Origin: Plotosus lineatus
Taxonomy: Eukaryota; Chordata; Actinopteri; Siluriformes; Plotosidae
Length of the DNA: 64,000 bases
Assembly: GCA_024760905.1 (NCBI GenBank)
Contig: CM045729.1
Location: 248,001-312,000, forward strand
Reading direction: 5' to 3'
Shown: piece by piece, positions 22,245-34,071 of the stretch
Layout: every line of letters begins with the position of its first letter
How positions within the stretch are numbered: position 1 is the first letter of the stretch
The notes under the pieces: generated by a model
What the model saw: the letters and a program-made list of their open reading frames with translations, nothing else
Told to the model about the DNA's origin: nothing
The model's database searches: none
Made by a program: the position numbers and the translations under genes

Positions 22245-23937
22245 TTATTTAACGAAATCCGCCGTTCATTCACCGCGTGGAAGTCGTGGACGACTTTCCA
22301 GCTCGTGGTCTGAGATTGTGATCTGTGGCGGGTGGACTACTTTCTGTGCCAGGACTTGCGTCTCCTTCAGACTGGTGGTGAGTCTAAAGTCCTGACATGC
22401 CTTGCTGAAGCAGTCCATTAAACGCTGGAGTTCTTCCGCAGAGTGGGTTATGACGGCAGTCCTCTTTTTCTTTCGGCTGTTCCCTTCAGGGGTTGCCACA
22501 GCAAATGATCTGCCTCCATCTCTCCCTATCCTCTGCATCTTCTACTCTTACTCCAACGACCTTCATGTCCACATCCATAAATCTTCTCTTTGGTCTTCCT
22601 CTGAGCCTTCTGCCTGGTAGTTCCAACCTCAGCATCCTACTACCAATATACTCACTATCCCTCCTCTGTACATGTCCAAACCATCTCAATCTAAAACCAT
22701 CTCAATCTAAAAGTGTCATCTGCAAAGAGGAAGTCGTGCAGGCACTTCAGCTGGACTTTGGTCCTGGCTCTTAGTCTGGAAAGGTTGAATAGCTTTCCAT
22801 CTGACCTGGTTATGAGGTAGATTTCTTCTGTGGCCTCTTAGGACGTTGAAGAAGATGCCAAACAATGTCTGCGCCAACATGCAGCCCTGCTTCACTCCAC
22901 TTCAGATGTTGAAGGCCTCTGATGTGTAGCCATCGAAGACCACAGTGCCCTTCATGTCTTCGTGGAAGGACTGGATCACATTGAGGAGTCTGGGTGAGCA
23001 TTCGATCCTATTGAGAATCTTGAAAAGGCCATCCCTGCTCACCAGGTCGAAAGCCTTCATGAGGTCAATGAAAGCGATGAACAGTGGCTGCTGTTCTTCT
23101 CTGCATTTCTACTGCAGCTGCAGTAGAGAGAGAGAAGACCATGTCTATAGTGGACCTGTTGGCTCGGAATCCACTGGGTAGACTCGCTGAGCAAGAACAT
23201 GCAGTTCCTTCAAAGTGACTTGAGCGAAGAGCTTACTGACGATGTTCAAAAGCGAGATGCCACTGTAGTTGTTGCAGTTACTCCTGTCACCCTTTTTCTT
23301 GTACACAGTGACAATGTTGGGGTTCTGCATGTCCTGTGGTACCTCGCCCTCTCTCCAACACAGGCAGAGGATATGGTGCAGCTCTGAGAGTGTCCTTGCA
23401 ACACTTCAGCACCTCGGCAGGAATGCCATCATTTCCTGTGGTTTTGCCATTGGTGAGAGAATCCAGGGCCTGGCTAAGCTCCTGGATGGTTGGCTCCACA
23501 TCGAGTTCGTCGAGTACTGGCAGGCACTCAATCACATTTAGGGCATCTTTGGTGACCATGTTCTCACTGACGTAGAGCTCAGAGTAGTGCTCCCCTCATC
23601 ATTTCATCTGCTGTGCCCGGTCTTTGATAATGTCACCGGTGACCGACTTCAAGGGAGCTGTTTTCTTTTGATTTGGACCAAAAGGCTGCTTAATCCCCTC
23701 ATACATTGATCTGATGTTTACTATGTTGGCTGCGATCTGCATCGAGGAGCAGAGCTGGAGCCAGTAGTTGTTGGCACACTACCGAGCAGTCCTCTGGACC
23801 TTCCTGCAGGCAGCCCGGAGCACCTGGAGGCTATGTTCACTGGGGCAGGCCTTGTACGCTGCTAATGTGTGCCTCTTTTCTTCGAGGACTGGTGTTAGCT
23901 CTACGGAGTGAGTCTTCAACCAGTCCACTGACTAGAA
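22245..23937 (-). mobile_element. APE-type LINE, I/Nimb-like, RT region, interrupted by an RTE
   Basis: This is the same clade as 1-2690. Minus-strand frames give ELSQALDSLTNGKTTGNDG near 23470, then SNCNNYSGISLLNIVSKLFA, and further RT blocks with stops (FIALID near 23060, TLFGIFF near 22850). It is interrupted by an RTE fragment at 22463-22710, exactly between the FADD box (near 22715) and the following SAEELQRLMDCFSKAC block (near 22440). Confidence 0.75.
22463..22710 (-). mobile_element. RTE-clade LINE 3' fragment nested in the I/Nimb-like LINE
   Basis: Minus-strand 3' terminus of the RTE family (RWFGHVQRRDSEYIGSRML down to the WRQIICCGNP end). The phrase ACCATCTCAATCTAAA is duplicated at its right edge. 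I could not see a convincing target-site duplication. Confidence 0.85.
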
Positions 23938-25835
23938 AAGAAGGAGAGATTCTGGAGTGAGTTAGATGAAGTGATGCAGAGTACCCCCAGAGGTGAAAGA
24001 GTGGTCATTGGTGCAGACTTTAATGGACATGTTGGTGCAGGAAACAGAGGGGACGAGGAAGTGATGGGCAGGTTTGGTATCCAGGACAGGAACACAGAAG
24101 GACAGCTGTTGATAGATTTTGCAAAAAGGATGGAAATGGCTGTGGTGAATACTTTCTTCCAGAAGAGACAGAAGCATAGGGTGACTTATAAAAGCGGAGG
24201 TAGGAGCACACAGGTAGACTACATCTTGTGTAGGCGATGTAATGTGAAGGAAGTCAGTGACTGCAAAGTAGTAGTGGCCGAGAGAGTGTTGCCAAACAGC
24301 ATAGAAAGGTGGTGTGGAAGGACAGTAGATAAGGGCACTTGGTGGTGGAGGAGTGCGTACAAAGGAAGAGGTTAGCTATAAAGTGGGACATAGAGCGGAC
24401 CGAAGAGAGTAAACAGAGGTACAGGGATACACAGCGTAAGGCGAAGGTAGCCATTTCAAACGCCAAACAGAGGGCGTATGATGACTTGTAAGCTGGGCTG
24501 GACAGTAAGGAGGGAGAAAATTATTTATACATGTTGACACAGCAGAGAAATAGAGATGGGAAGGATGTGCAGCAAGTTAGAGTGATTAAGCACAGAGTGG
24601 GAAATGCAGTGACTGATGACAGAAGTGTGCTGGGAAGATGGAAAGAGTACTTTGAAAAGCTGATGAATGAGGAAAATGAGGATGGAGGAGAAGTGTTCTC
24701 ATGCCCATTTTTAAGAACAAGGGAGATGTGCAGAGTTGTGGCAACTACAGAGGGATAAAGTTGTTGAGCCATACAATGAAGTTATGGGAAAAAATAGTGG
24801 AAGCGAGACTAAAGGCAGAGGTCAGCATTTGTGAACAACAGTTTGGTTTCATGCCAAGAAAGAGCACCGCAGATGCAGTGTTCACTATAGAAATACAGAG
24901 GTGGTCAGAGGGAGCTGCATTGTGCCTTTATGGATCTGGAGAAAGCATATGACAGGGTGCCGAGAGAAGAACTGTCGTATTGCATGAGGAAGTCTGGAGT
25001 GGCAGAGAAGTATGTTAGAGTGGTGCAGGACATGGATGAGAGATGTAAGACAGTGGTGAGGTGTGCTGTCGGTGTGACAGAAAAGTTCAAGGTGGAGGTG
25101 GGACTGCATCAAGGGTCAGCTCTGAGCCTCTTCTTCTTTGCTATGGTGATGGACAGGCTGACAGACGAGGTGAGACAAGAATCTCCATGGACTATGATGT
25201 TTGCAGATGACATTGTGATCTGCAGTGAGAGCAGAGAACAAGTGCAGGAAAATCTAGAGAGGTGGAGATATGCCCTGGCAAGGAGAGGAATGAAGGTTAG
25301 CCGCAGTAAAACAGAATAGATGTGTGTGAATGACAAGGACCCAAGAGGAACGGTGAGTTTACAGGGGGCAGAGATAAAGAAGGTGGAGGATTTTTACTGG
25401 GGCTCAACAGTCCAGAGCAATGGAAAAGAGGCCAGCGGTGTTGTGTGGCTTAGAAACAGTGGCACTGAGGAAAAGACAGGAGGCAGAACTGGAGATAGCA
25501 GAGATGAAAATGTTGAGGTTCTCTTTGGGAGTAACGAGGATGGATAGGATCGGGACAACACGTTAGAGGTTTTGGAGCCAAACTCAGAGAGGCTAGATTG
25601 AGATGGTTTGGACATGTACAGAGGAGGGATATTGAGTATATTGGTAGTAGGATGCTGAGGTTGGAACTATCAGGCAGAAGGTCTAGAGGAAGACCAAAGA
25701 AGAGATTTATGGATGTGGTGAAGGAGGACATGAAGGTAGTTGGAGTAAGAGTCGAAGATGCAGAGGATAGGGTGAGATGGAGGCAGATGATTCGCTGTGG
25801 CAACCCCTGAAGGGAAAAGTCGAATGGAAAAGAAG
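23938..25835 (+). mobile_element. RTE-clade LINE, internally deleted, sister of the 3266-5084 copy
   Basis: It starts in the endonuclease (GADFNGHVGAGNRGDEEVM near 24010). From about 24178 to 24756 it matches 3273-3851 almost base for base, including the endonuclease-linker deletion, the in-frame TAA near 24488 and the deletion near 24680. The RT palm (MMFADDIVICSES) lies at 25195, followed by a stop near 25318 and another deletion near 25428 before the 3' end. Confidence 0.9.
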
Positions 25836-25840
25836 AATTA

Positions 25841-26020
25841 CCAGTTAAGCTCTATGATGCCACTCAAACATCGTGCAGCTTCTCTGGCTAAGCGCCAGAA
25901 AAAGGTAAAGACGTTGCATGTCTCTTCTGAAGAAATAAGATTTTCTCCTGAGGAAACGAAGTGCCAGAAGAGGAATAATCATCTGAACTGTTGTAATGTC
26001 CTGTGGTATTAGTCTTTTTC
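25841..26020 (+). mobile_element. pogo/Tigger-like transposase N-terminus remnant
   Basis: MPLKHRAASLAKRQKKVKTL and a following SSEEIRF-type segment resemble the start of Tigger-type transposases and match the fragment at 34310-34480 in style. No HTH or DDE region follows. Confidence 0.4.
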
Positions 26021-26555
26021 AATTATTATTCCAGTACAATACCAAAGATAATGTTTGGAATATTTGTGTGTGAGATTTTATGTACTGTGCTGTAGCATGT
26101 TTATCATTTTGTTTTGTTTATCCAATTTATAAAAACTTCATGTTCTTTTATGTTATGGTTTGTGTTTTTTTTGGGAGACTTTGATTTTGGCGGATATGTT
26201 CTCTCACTCTATTTTCTCCTCGCTCCGGCTGAGGGGCGTGGCTGACCTGTTCAGGCTGATTGCAGCAGCCCATACCGGAATTCACTCCTCTCATCTACTC
26301 CCTATAAACACAAGCCGCACGCTCACCTCTGCACCAGAAGATCCCTTCATGTCCCTGTTTCCCTGTGTTCTCTCTGGCTCCTGGCTCCTGAAGTCTCCAG
26401 TTTTTCATGTTTGTTTTTCTCTTCGTTCCCAGTCCTGCAGTTAAAGTGTGTGCACTCTGCTTAACTGCTTCCCCTTTGAATAATAACTCCACTCTGCGCC
26501 ATCTCACACTGTCGTATGCATTCTGGATCCGGCTGAATGTTCATTATATCAGTCT
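26021..26555. other. Unassigned intron 2 sequence
   Basis: AT-rich to 26180, then a GGGGCGTGGCTGACC-type stretch to about 26555 that reads like a dispersed fish repeat. I cannot classify it and see no supported exon. Confidence 0.4.
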
Positions 26556-26573
26556 TTTATGTTACAATTATAT

Positions 26574-29333
26574 CTTCTTCTTCTTCTTTTACTTTCGGCT
26601 GCTCCCTTCAGGGGTCGCCACAGCAAATCATCCGCCTCCACCTCACCCTGTCCTCCGCATCTTCTTTTCTGACTCCAACGACCTTCATGTCTTCCTTCAC
26701 CACATCCATAAATCTCTTCTTTGGTCTTCCTCGAGGCCTTCTGCCTGGTAGTTCAAACCTCAGCATCCTACTGCCAATATACTCACTATCCCTCCTCTGT
26801 ACATGTCCAAACCATCTCAATCTAGCCTCTCTGACTTTGTCTCCAAAACATCTTACGTGGGCTGTCCCTCTGATATACTCATTTCTGATCCTATCCATCC
26901 TCGTTACTCCCAGAGAGAACCTCAACATTTTCATCTCCGCGACCTCCAGCTCTGCCTCCTGCCTTTTCCTCAGCGCCACTGTTTCTAAGCCATACAACAT
27001 CGCTGGCCTCACCACCGTCTTGTACACTTTTCCCTTCATTCTGGCTGACACTCTCCTATCGCACATCACACCGGACACTTATCTCCAACCATTCCAGCCT
27101 GCCTGCACACGCTTCTTCACCTCTTTTCCACACTCTCCATTGCTCTGGATTGTTGAGCCTAAGTACTTAAAATCCTCCACCTTCGTTATATCTGCTCCCT
27201 GTAACATCACCGTTCCTCCTGGGTCCTTCTCATTTACACACATTCATATTCTGATTTTCTGAGCCTAACCTTCATTCCTCTCCTTTCCAGGGCATACCTC
27301 CACCTCTCTAGATTTTCTTGCACTTGTTCTCTGCGCTCACTACAGATCACAATGTCATCTGCAAACATCATAGTCCATGGAGATTCTTGTCTCACCTCGT
27401 CTGTCAGCCTGTCCATCACCATAGCAAACAAGAAGGGGCTCAGAGCTGACCCTTGATGCAGTCCCACCTCCACCTTGAATTCGTCGGTCACACCGACAGC
27501 ACACCTCACCACTGTCTTACATCTCTCATACATGTCCTGCACCACTCTAACATACTTCTCTGCCACTCCAGACTTCCTCATGCAATACCACAGTTCTTCT
27601 CTTGGCACCCTGTCATATGCTTTTCCAGATCCACAAAGGCACAATGTAGCTCCCGCTGACCTTCTCTGTACTTCTCTATTAACATCCTCAAAGCAAACAT
27701 TGCATCTGTGGTGCTCTTTCTTGGCATGAAACCAAACTGTTGTTCACAAATGCTGACCTCTGCCCTTAGTCTAGCTTCCACTATTCTTTCCCATAACTTC
27801 ATCGTATGGCTCATCAACTTTATCCCTCTGTAGTTGCTGCAACTCTGCACGTCTCCCTTGTTCTTAAAAATGGGCACCAGCACACTTCTCCTCCACTCCT
27901 CCGGCATCTGCTCACTCTCTAGTACCTTGTTGAATGTTCTTGTCAGAAAATCTACTGCTACCTCTCCTAGACACTTCCATACCTCCACAGGTATATCATC
28001 AGGGCCAACTGCCTTTCCATTCTTCATCCTCTTCAATGCCCTTCTCACTTCACCCTTACTGATCTTTGCTACATCCTGCTCCTCCATGGTCACCTCTTCT
28101 ACTCTTTTTTCTCTCTCATTTTCCTCATTCATCAGCTCTTCAAAGTACTCTTCCCATCTTCCCAGCACACTTCTGTCATCAGTCAATACATTTCCCTCTC
28201 TGTCCTTTATCAATCTAACTTGCTGCATGTCCTTCCCATCTCTATTTCTCTGCTGTGCCAACCTGTATAGATCATTTTCTCCCTCTTTACTATCCAATCT
28301 ATCATACAAGTCATCATACGCCCTCTGTTTGGCCTTAGCCACTGCTACTTTCGCCTTCGTCACTTACTTCCTTCAAATTACATCACCTACACAAGATGTA
28401 GTCTACCTGTGTGCTTCTACCTCCGCTTTTATAAGTCACCCTATGCTCCTGTCTCTTCTGGAAGAAAGTATTCACCACAGCCATTTCCATCCTTTTTGCA
28501 AAATCTATCAACATCTGACCTTCTGCGTTTCTGTCCTGGATACCAAGCCTGCCCATCACTTCCTCGTCCCCTCTGTTGCCTGCACCAACATGTCCATTGA
28601 AGTCTGCACCAATGACCACTCTTTCACCTCTGGCGGTACTCTGCATCATTTCATCTAAGTCACTCCAGAATCTCTCCTTCTCTTCTAGTTCACATCCTGC
28701 CTGTGGGGCATAAGCACTAACAACATTGAGCATTACACCTTCAATTTCTAACTTGAGACTCATCACTCTGTCTGACACTCTTTTCACTTTTAGAACATTC
28801 CTGACAAACTCCTCCTTCAAGATGACTCCTATTCCATTTCTCTTCCCATCCACACTGTGATAAAATAGCTTAAACCCTGCTCCTAAGCTTTTAGCTTTGC
28901 TCCCTTTCCACCTGGTCTCCTGAACACACAATATGTCCACCTTCCTCCTCTGCATCATGTCAGCGAGCTCTCTACCTTTTCTTTGCATAGTTCCAACATT
29001 CAAAGTCTCCACTCTCAGTCCTAGACTCATGCCTTTCCTTCTCTCTCTCTGCCTACGGACACGCCTCCCACCTCTCCTTCTTCGACGTCTTCGACCAACA
29101 GTAGTCCAATTTCCATCAGCACCCTGTTGATTGACAGCACTGATGGCAGTCGTTGTTAACCCGGGCCTCGACCGATCCGGTATGGGGGTAGTACTTCTGA
29201 TTTGCATCATAAATGTTTGGCATTGGTTTTACGTCGGATGCCCTTCCTGACACAACCCTCTGCATTTCTCCGGGCTTGGGACCGGCATGAGGGGGAGAGA
29301 CACTGGTTAGTGCCCCCCCACCTCTTGGCTGCA
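26574..29333 (-). mobile_element. RTE-clade LINE, both ends present, 18-bp TSD
   Basis: This is the most complete RTE here. It is flanked by TTTATGTTACAATTATAT at 26556-26573 and 29334-29351. On the minus strand the 5' leader (29333 to about 29210) precedes the endonuclease (28383-29210: CVQETRWKGSKAKSLGAG, GADFNGHVG, STQVDYILCR). A deletion near 28365 joins it to the linker/RT frame (27578-28363: KAVGPDDIPVEVW, IFKNKGDVQSCSNYRGIKL), then 27234-27644 with MMFADDIVICSER, then the C-terminus (26608-27078). Frameshifts near 27640 and 27240 break it. In the live family the endonuclease and RT carry out target-primed integration. Confidence 0.93.
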
Positions 29334-29343
29334 TTTATGTTAC

Positions 29344-29385
<42 letters not shown>

Positions 29386-29388
<3 letters not shown>

Positions 29389-29657
29389 TTTCTGAGTAGA
29401 TCCTTCTGTAGGAGCGTGCTCAATACTTTTTGGTAGAGCAAATAACAAAAATAAAAGGACAGGACAAAGACTTTCTATTGAAACTCCATTTATCACTACA
29501 GATCTGTTTCGAGGGGTGGTGAAACTCTTCAGGTGATTATACAAGAATCTTCTATAATCACCTGAAGAGAGAGGATGGTTTCACCACCCCTCGAAACAGA
29601 TCTGTAGTGATAAATGGAGTTTCAATAGAAAGTCTTTGTCCTGTCCTTTTATTTTTG

Positions 29658-29660
<3 letters not shown>
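29386..29660 (-). mobile_element. Inverted-repeat element with hammerhead motif, copy 1
   Basis: A unique tail (29386-29443, GATTTTCTGAGTAGATCC...) is followed by two inverted arms of about 100 bp meeting near 29545. (TA)n arrays lie at both outer edges. The left arm lacks about 10 nt (CATCCTCTCT) that the right arm has. The same element occurs in opposite orientation at 48782-49069. It has no protein-coding capacity. It looks like a ribozyme-bearing terminal unit of a Penelope-like element or a retrozyme; this is inference. Confidence 0.75.
29557..29611 (+). ncRNA. Candidate hammerhead ribozyme (copy 1, plus strand)
   Basis: Stem I is ATCAC (29557-29561) with GTGAT (29607-29611). The core box CTGAAGA is at 29562-29568 (fits CUGANGA) and the GAAA box at 29593-29596. 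Stem II is GAG/CTC plus GG/CC pairs between them. Stem III is very short (CA/TG closing a GATC loop), then U-A with predicted cleavage after 29606. The very short stem III is typical of hammerheads in Penelope-like elements. Activity is untested. Confidence 0.7.

Positions 29661-29700
<40 letters not shown>
29660..29700. repeat. (TA)n microsatellite
   Basis: An uninterrupted TA array on the right edge of the hammerhead element; a matching (TA)n at 29347-29385 lies on its left. Confidence 0.98.
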
Positions 29701-29702
<2 letters not shown>

Positions 29703-29706
29703 CATA

Positions 29707-30001
29707 CAGTCGGCCCCCAATTTACGCAATTAAGCCGTTCCAGAGCCATTTTCGTATTGCGGGGATTTCGTAAGTCGGGGTCGCATCTTATATGTTAAAC
29801 GCTAATTCGTTCCAAGTCTCGAGTTCTTGGACTGGATAAACCCCATAAACCCTATAAAAATGATAAAAGTACACTATTTTTGTATGAAATATGTGTTAAA
29901 AGTAAAACAAATTTGTTTATTAAACCATTAAACCATTTTATTAACATATTAAACCATTTTATTAACATATTTATTTATTAACCATTATTAAACATTTATA
30001 T

Positions 30002-30039
<38 letters not shown>

Positions 30040-30041
30040 AC

Positions 30042-30078
<37 letters not shown>

Positions 30079-30397
30079 ATGCCCACAAGACGTGGAATTC
30101 AAAGCGCATTTCATGCTTCTCAAACTCAACTTTAATTTGATTCCTTGAGGGATCGGAATTCCAGATGAACTCAAATTCACCCACATTTATTAAACATTTA
30201 CTGAATTAAACAACTTAAAAAACTAAAAACTAAAGCATTATTCCTTCTCTCTCTCTCTCTCTCTCGCTCTCTCTGTCCCACACGTGTGCGCGCGCTGCGG
30301 GCCACGCCCACAAAACATGAATTCAAAGCGCATTCCCTGCTTGACCATTTACTGAATTAAAACAATAAACTAAACTAAAAACTAAAGCGTTACTCCT

Positions 30398-30434
<37 letters not shown>

Positions 30435-30825
30435 TGGGCACTGCGGGCCACGCCCACAAGACGTGGAATTCAAAGCGCATTCCCTGCTTGACAAACTCAA
30501 CTTTAACTTGATTCCTTGAGGGCTCGGAATTCCAGATGAGCTCAAATACACCCACATTTATTAAACATTTACTGAATTAAACAACTTAAAAAACTAAACT
30601 AAAAACTAAAATGTGAAGCTTCCTTCTGTCTCTATCTCGGAGGCCAGCAGGGCGGGATGTTGAGAGGCAGCCAATGAGAGCGCAACTCCCGGGTCGTGTG
30701 AAATTTTGATTGCCGCATTTGAATTTTGAATTTCTTTTTGTAAGAGGGGAATATGTCGTATTTCTGGGACCGAAACTCAAGAAAATGTTTTTCATAATCC
30801 GGGGATTTCGTACAATGGGGGCCGA

Positions 30826-30828
<3 letters not shown>
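29707..30828. mobile_element. pogo-like MITE with TA duplication and internal tandem units
   Basis: Terminal inverted repeats CAGTCGGCCCCCAATTTACG (left) and TACAATGGGGGCCGACTG (right) are flanked by TA on both sides. The 1.1-kb interior is non-coding. It contains about three tandem copies of a roughly 190-300-bp block (GACGTGGAATTCAAAGCGCA phrase near 30090, 30315, 30460), each next to a (TC)n run. Assignment to Tc1/mariner-pogo rests on TA targeting and terminus style. Confidence 0.75.

Positions 30829-30884
<56 letters not shown>
30829..30884. repeat. (TA)n microsatellite
   Basis: A TA array joining the MITE to the Rex3 tail. Confidence 0.98.
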
Positions 30885-30885
<1 letters not shown>

Positions 30886-30886
<1 letters not shown>

Positions 30887-33800
30887 TCATCATCATCTTC
30901 CGCTAAGTCCGGGGTCGGGTCGCGGGGGCAGCAACCTCAGCAAAGAGGTCCAGACGTCCCTCTCCCCAGCCACTTCCTCCAACTCTCCCGAGGGGACACC
31001 GAGGTGGTCCCAGACAAGCCGAGAGACATCGTCCCTCCAGGGTGTTCTAGGTCGACCCCAGGGTCTCTTCCTTGTTGGACATGCCCGAAACACCACACCA
31101 GGGAGGTGTCCAGGAGGCATTCTGACCAGATGCCTGAGCCACCTCAACTGGCCCCTCGCAATGCGGAGGAGCAGCGGATCTACTCCAAGCTCTCCACAGA
31201 TGGTGGAGCTTCTCACCTTATCTCTAAGGGAGAACCCCGCCACCCAGCAAAGGAAGCTCATTTCAGTCGCTTGTATCCGTAATCTTGTTCTTTCAGTCAC
31301 TACCCAAAGCTCGTGACCATAGGTGAGGGTTGGAACGTAGATCGACTGGTAAATTGAGAGCTTCGCCTTGCGGCTCAGCTCCTTCTTCACCACGACGGAC
31401 CGGTACAGGCATCGCTTAACGGCAGAGGCTGCAGCGATCCGTCTGTCGATCTCTCGTTCCATCCTTCCCTCACTCATGAACAAGACCCCGTCTGTCTTCC
31501 TTTCGGCTTTTTCCCTTTTAGTCGCCACAGCAAATCATCTGATTCGCACGTTTGATTTGGCAGAGGTTTTTACGTTGGATGCACTTCCTGTCACAACCCT
31601 TTTAGCAAGGGACAGAAACACGCTGACGGCTTTGCAGCCTACTCTCTACGAAAGTCAGCAATGGTTCTTTTACATGCCTCTCACCATAGACAGTGAGAGA
31701 CATGGCACGCCTTTGATAACCCAGTTAGCTGCACTGGGGGGGACAGTGACAACCTTGTGGAGAATGGGACTCGAACCCCCAACCTTTGGATCAGCTATCC
31801 AGTGCCCTATACCACTAGACCACCACTGCCCCCTACTCATGAACAAGATCCCAAGAGACTTAAACTCCTCCACTTGGGGCAGGACCTCATTCCCGACCCG
31901 GAGGGTGCATTCCACCCTTGTCCGACTGAGAACTATGCCCTCAAACTTGGAGGTACTGATCCTACGATAATTGAAACACACCCTCCGGTCCCCCTTCTTA
32001 AAAATCGGAACCACCACCCCAGTTTGCCAATCCAGAGGGACAGCCGCCGATGACCACGCGATGTTGCAGAGATGTGTCAACCAAGACAGTCCTACAGCAT
32101 CCAGAGCCCTGAGATATTCCGGACGGATCTCGTCCAACCCCGGCGCTCGACCACTGAGGAGCTTTTTGACAACCTCAGTGACCTCCACTCCAGTGATGGG
32201 CGGACCCCCACCTGAACCCCAAGGGTCTTCCTCTTCCACGGAGGGCGTGTTGGTGGGATTGTGGAGGTCCTCAAAGTATTCTCTCCACCTCTCGACGACA
32301 TCCTCAGTTGAGGTAAGCAGCTCCCCACCTCCATTGCAAACAGTGTTTTTGGAGAACTGCTTCCCCCTCCTAAAGTGTCGGATGGTGGTTCAGAACCTTT
32401 TTAAGGCCAACCAATAATCACTCTCCAGGCCCTCACCGAACTCCTCCCATGCCCGAGATTTTGCATCTGCGACAGTCTCAACTGCAGCACGTTTGGCTTG
32501 CCGATACCTGTTTGCTGTCTCGGGAGTCCCACAGGCTAATAAAACCCGATAGGCCTCCTTCTTCAGCTGGACGGCCCCCTTCACCGCAGGTGTCCACCAC
32601 CGGGTTTGGGGATTACCACCACGACAAGCACCGACTACCTTGCGGCCACAGCTATGGGCTGCCGCCTCAGCAATGGAGGCACGAAACATGGCCCATTCGG
32701 ATTCCATGGCCTCCTCCGGGACGTGGTTGTAGCTCTGCCGGAGGTGGGAGTTAAAGGTCTTTCAGACAGGGGACTCCACCAAATGTTCCCAGCAGACCCT
32801 GATTACAGGCTTGGGCCTGCCAGGTCTGGAAGGCAGCCAGGTCTGGAAGGCAGCCTCCCCCACCACTGAAGCCAACTCACCACCAGGTAGTGATCGGTAG
32901 ACAGCTCAGCTCCTCTCTTCACCCGAGTGTCCAGAACATATGGTCGCAAGTCCGATGACACAACTACAAAGTCAATCATCGAATTGAGACCCTAGGGTGT
33001 CCTGGTGCCAAGTGCACTTAGGGGCACACTTATGTTCGAACATGGTGTTTGTGATAGACAAACTGTGATGAGCACAGAAGTCCAACAATGAAACACCATT
33101 CGGGTTCAGACTGGAGAGGCCGTACCTACCGATCACACCCTTTGAGGTCACACTATCGTTGCCCACATTGGCATTGAAGCATTCCAAGACAATGAGTGAG
33201 TCTCTCGAGGGAGCGTTCTCCAACACACACCCCAAAGACTCCAAAAAGGGTGGGTACTCTGAACTGTCATTTGGTGCATAAGCACAAATAACAGTCAGGA
33301 CCTGTCCCCCCGCCCGAAGACGGAGGGAAGCTACCCTTTAGTCAACTGGGGAGAACCCCAACATTTGGGCACCGAGATGGGGGGCAACAAGAATACCCAC
33401 ACCGGCTCGCTGCCTCTCCCCATGAGCAACTCCAGAATAGAAGAAGGTCCATCCTCTCTCGAGCTGGATGGTTCCAGAGCCCAAGCTATGCGTTGAGGTG
33501 AGCCCGACTATATCTAGTCGGTATCTCTCCACCTCGAGCACTAGATCAGGTTCCTTCCCCACCAGAGAGGTGACATTCCATGTCCCAATGGTCAGAGTAA
33601 GTAGCTGAGGATCGATCCGACAGAACCCATGCCTTCGGCTGCGACCCAACTTGCACTGCATCCGACCCCGAAAACTCCTCCCATGGGTGGTGGGTCTATG
33701 GGAGGGCAGACCCATGTCTCCTTTTCGGACTGGGCCTGGCCAGGCTCAATGGGCAGAAGCCCAACCACCAGGCGCTCGCCTTCAAGCCCCTCCCCCCGGG

Positions 33801-34048
33801 CCTGGCTCCAGGAGGGAACCCCGTTGACCCGCGTCCGGGCAAGTGAGACTGCTTCCTGTGATCTCTCTTAGATGTCATAGGTGTCATAGGGGTCTTTTGA
33901 ATTGCACTTCGTCTGGACTGTCACCCAGGACCTGTTTGCCTTGGGTGACCTGACCTGGGGCATTATGCCCCCGACAACATCACTCCTTGGATCATTAGGT
34001 CACACAAACCCCTCCACCACGATAAGATGGCGATTCAAGGAGGGACAC
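30886..34048 (-). mobile_element. Rex3 LINE (RTE clade), RT core deleted, SINE inside
   Basis: Minus-strand Rex3 with its (GAT)n tail at 30886-30897. The 5' leader lies near 33850-34048. Endonuclease pieces are at 33338-33715 ([18 protein letters not shown]) and 32972-33244. The linker is at 32390-32707 and the RT start near 32239 (KKLLSGRAPGLDEIRPEYL). At about 31960 the sequence jumps from the RT finger (KKGDRRVCFNYR) to ISTSKFEGIVLSRT, deleting the catalytic palm. The C-terminal domain follows (YVPTLTYGHELWV, LLRLLPPRPDPGLSGR). A SINE splits it at 31489-31834. Confidence 0.92.
31489..31834 (-). mobile_element. tRNA-derived SINE (tail type A) nested in Rex3
   Basis: The minus-strand SINE carries a tRNA-like head near 31770-31832 (B-box GGGTTCGAGTCCCATTC on the minus strand). 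The common body follows, then an RTE-like tail (AGCCGAAAGGAAGACAG). The duplication ACTCATGAACAAGA plus CCC, with one mismatch, is at 31472-31488 and 31835-31851, so it inserted into the older Rex3. Confidence 0.9.
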
Positions 34049-34069
34049 ACACACACACACACACACACA
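34049..34069. repeat. (CA)n microsatellite
   Basis: A short CA array at the 5' edge of the Rex3 copy. Confidence 0.95.
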
Positions 34070-34071
34070 TT

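Noticed and set aside
26160..26555. Possible host exon or LTR with a GGGGCGTGGCTGACC phrase
   Set aside because: No splice-bounded conserved frame and no matching second LTR in the window; it reads like a dispersed repeat I cannot name.
29493..29537. Minus-strand hammerhead in the left arm of copy 1
   Set aside because: The 5' strand of stem II is deleted, leaving about one base pair, so it is not listed as a ribozyme.
34049..34069. Possible CRISPR or other phased repeat array among the many short repeats
   Set aside because: All arrays here are dinucleotide microsatellites or a VNTR; there are no equal-length repeats with unique spacers, and the genome is eukaryotic.
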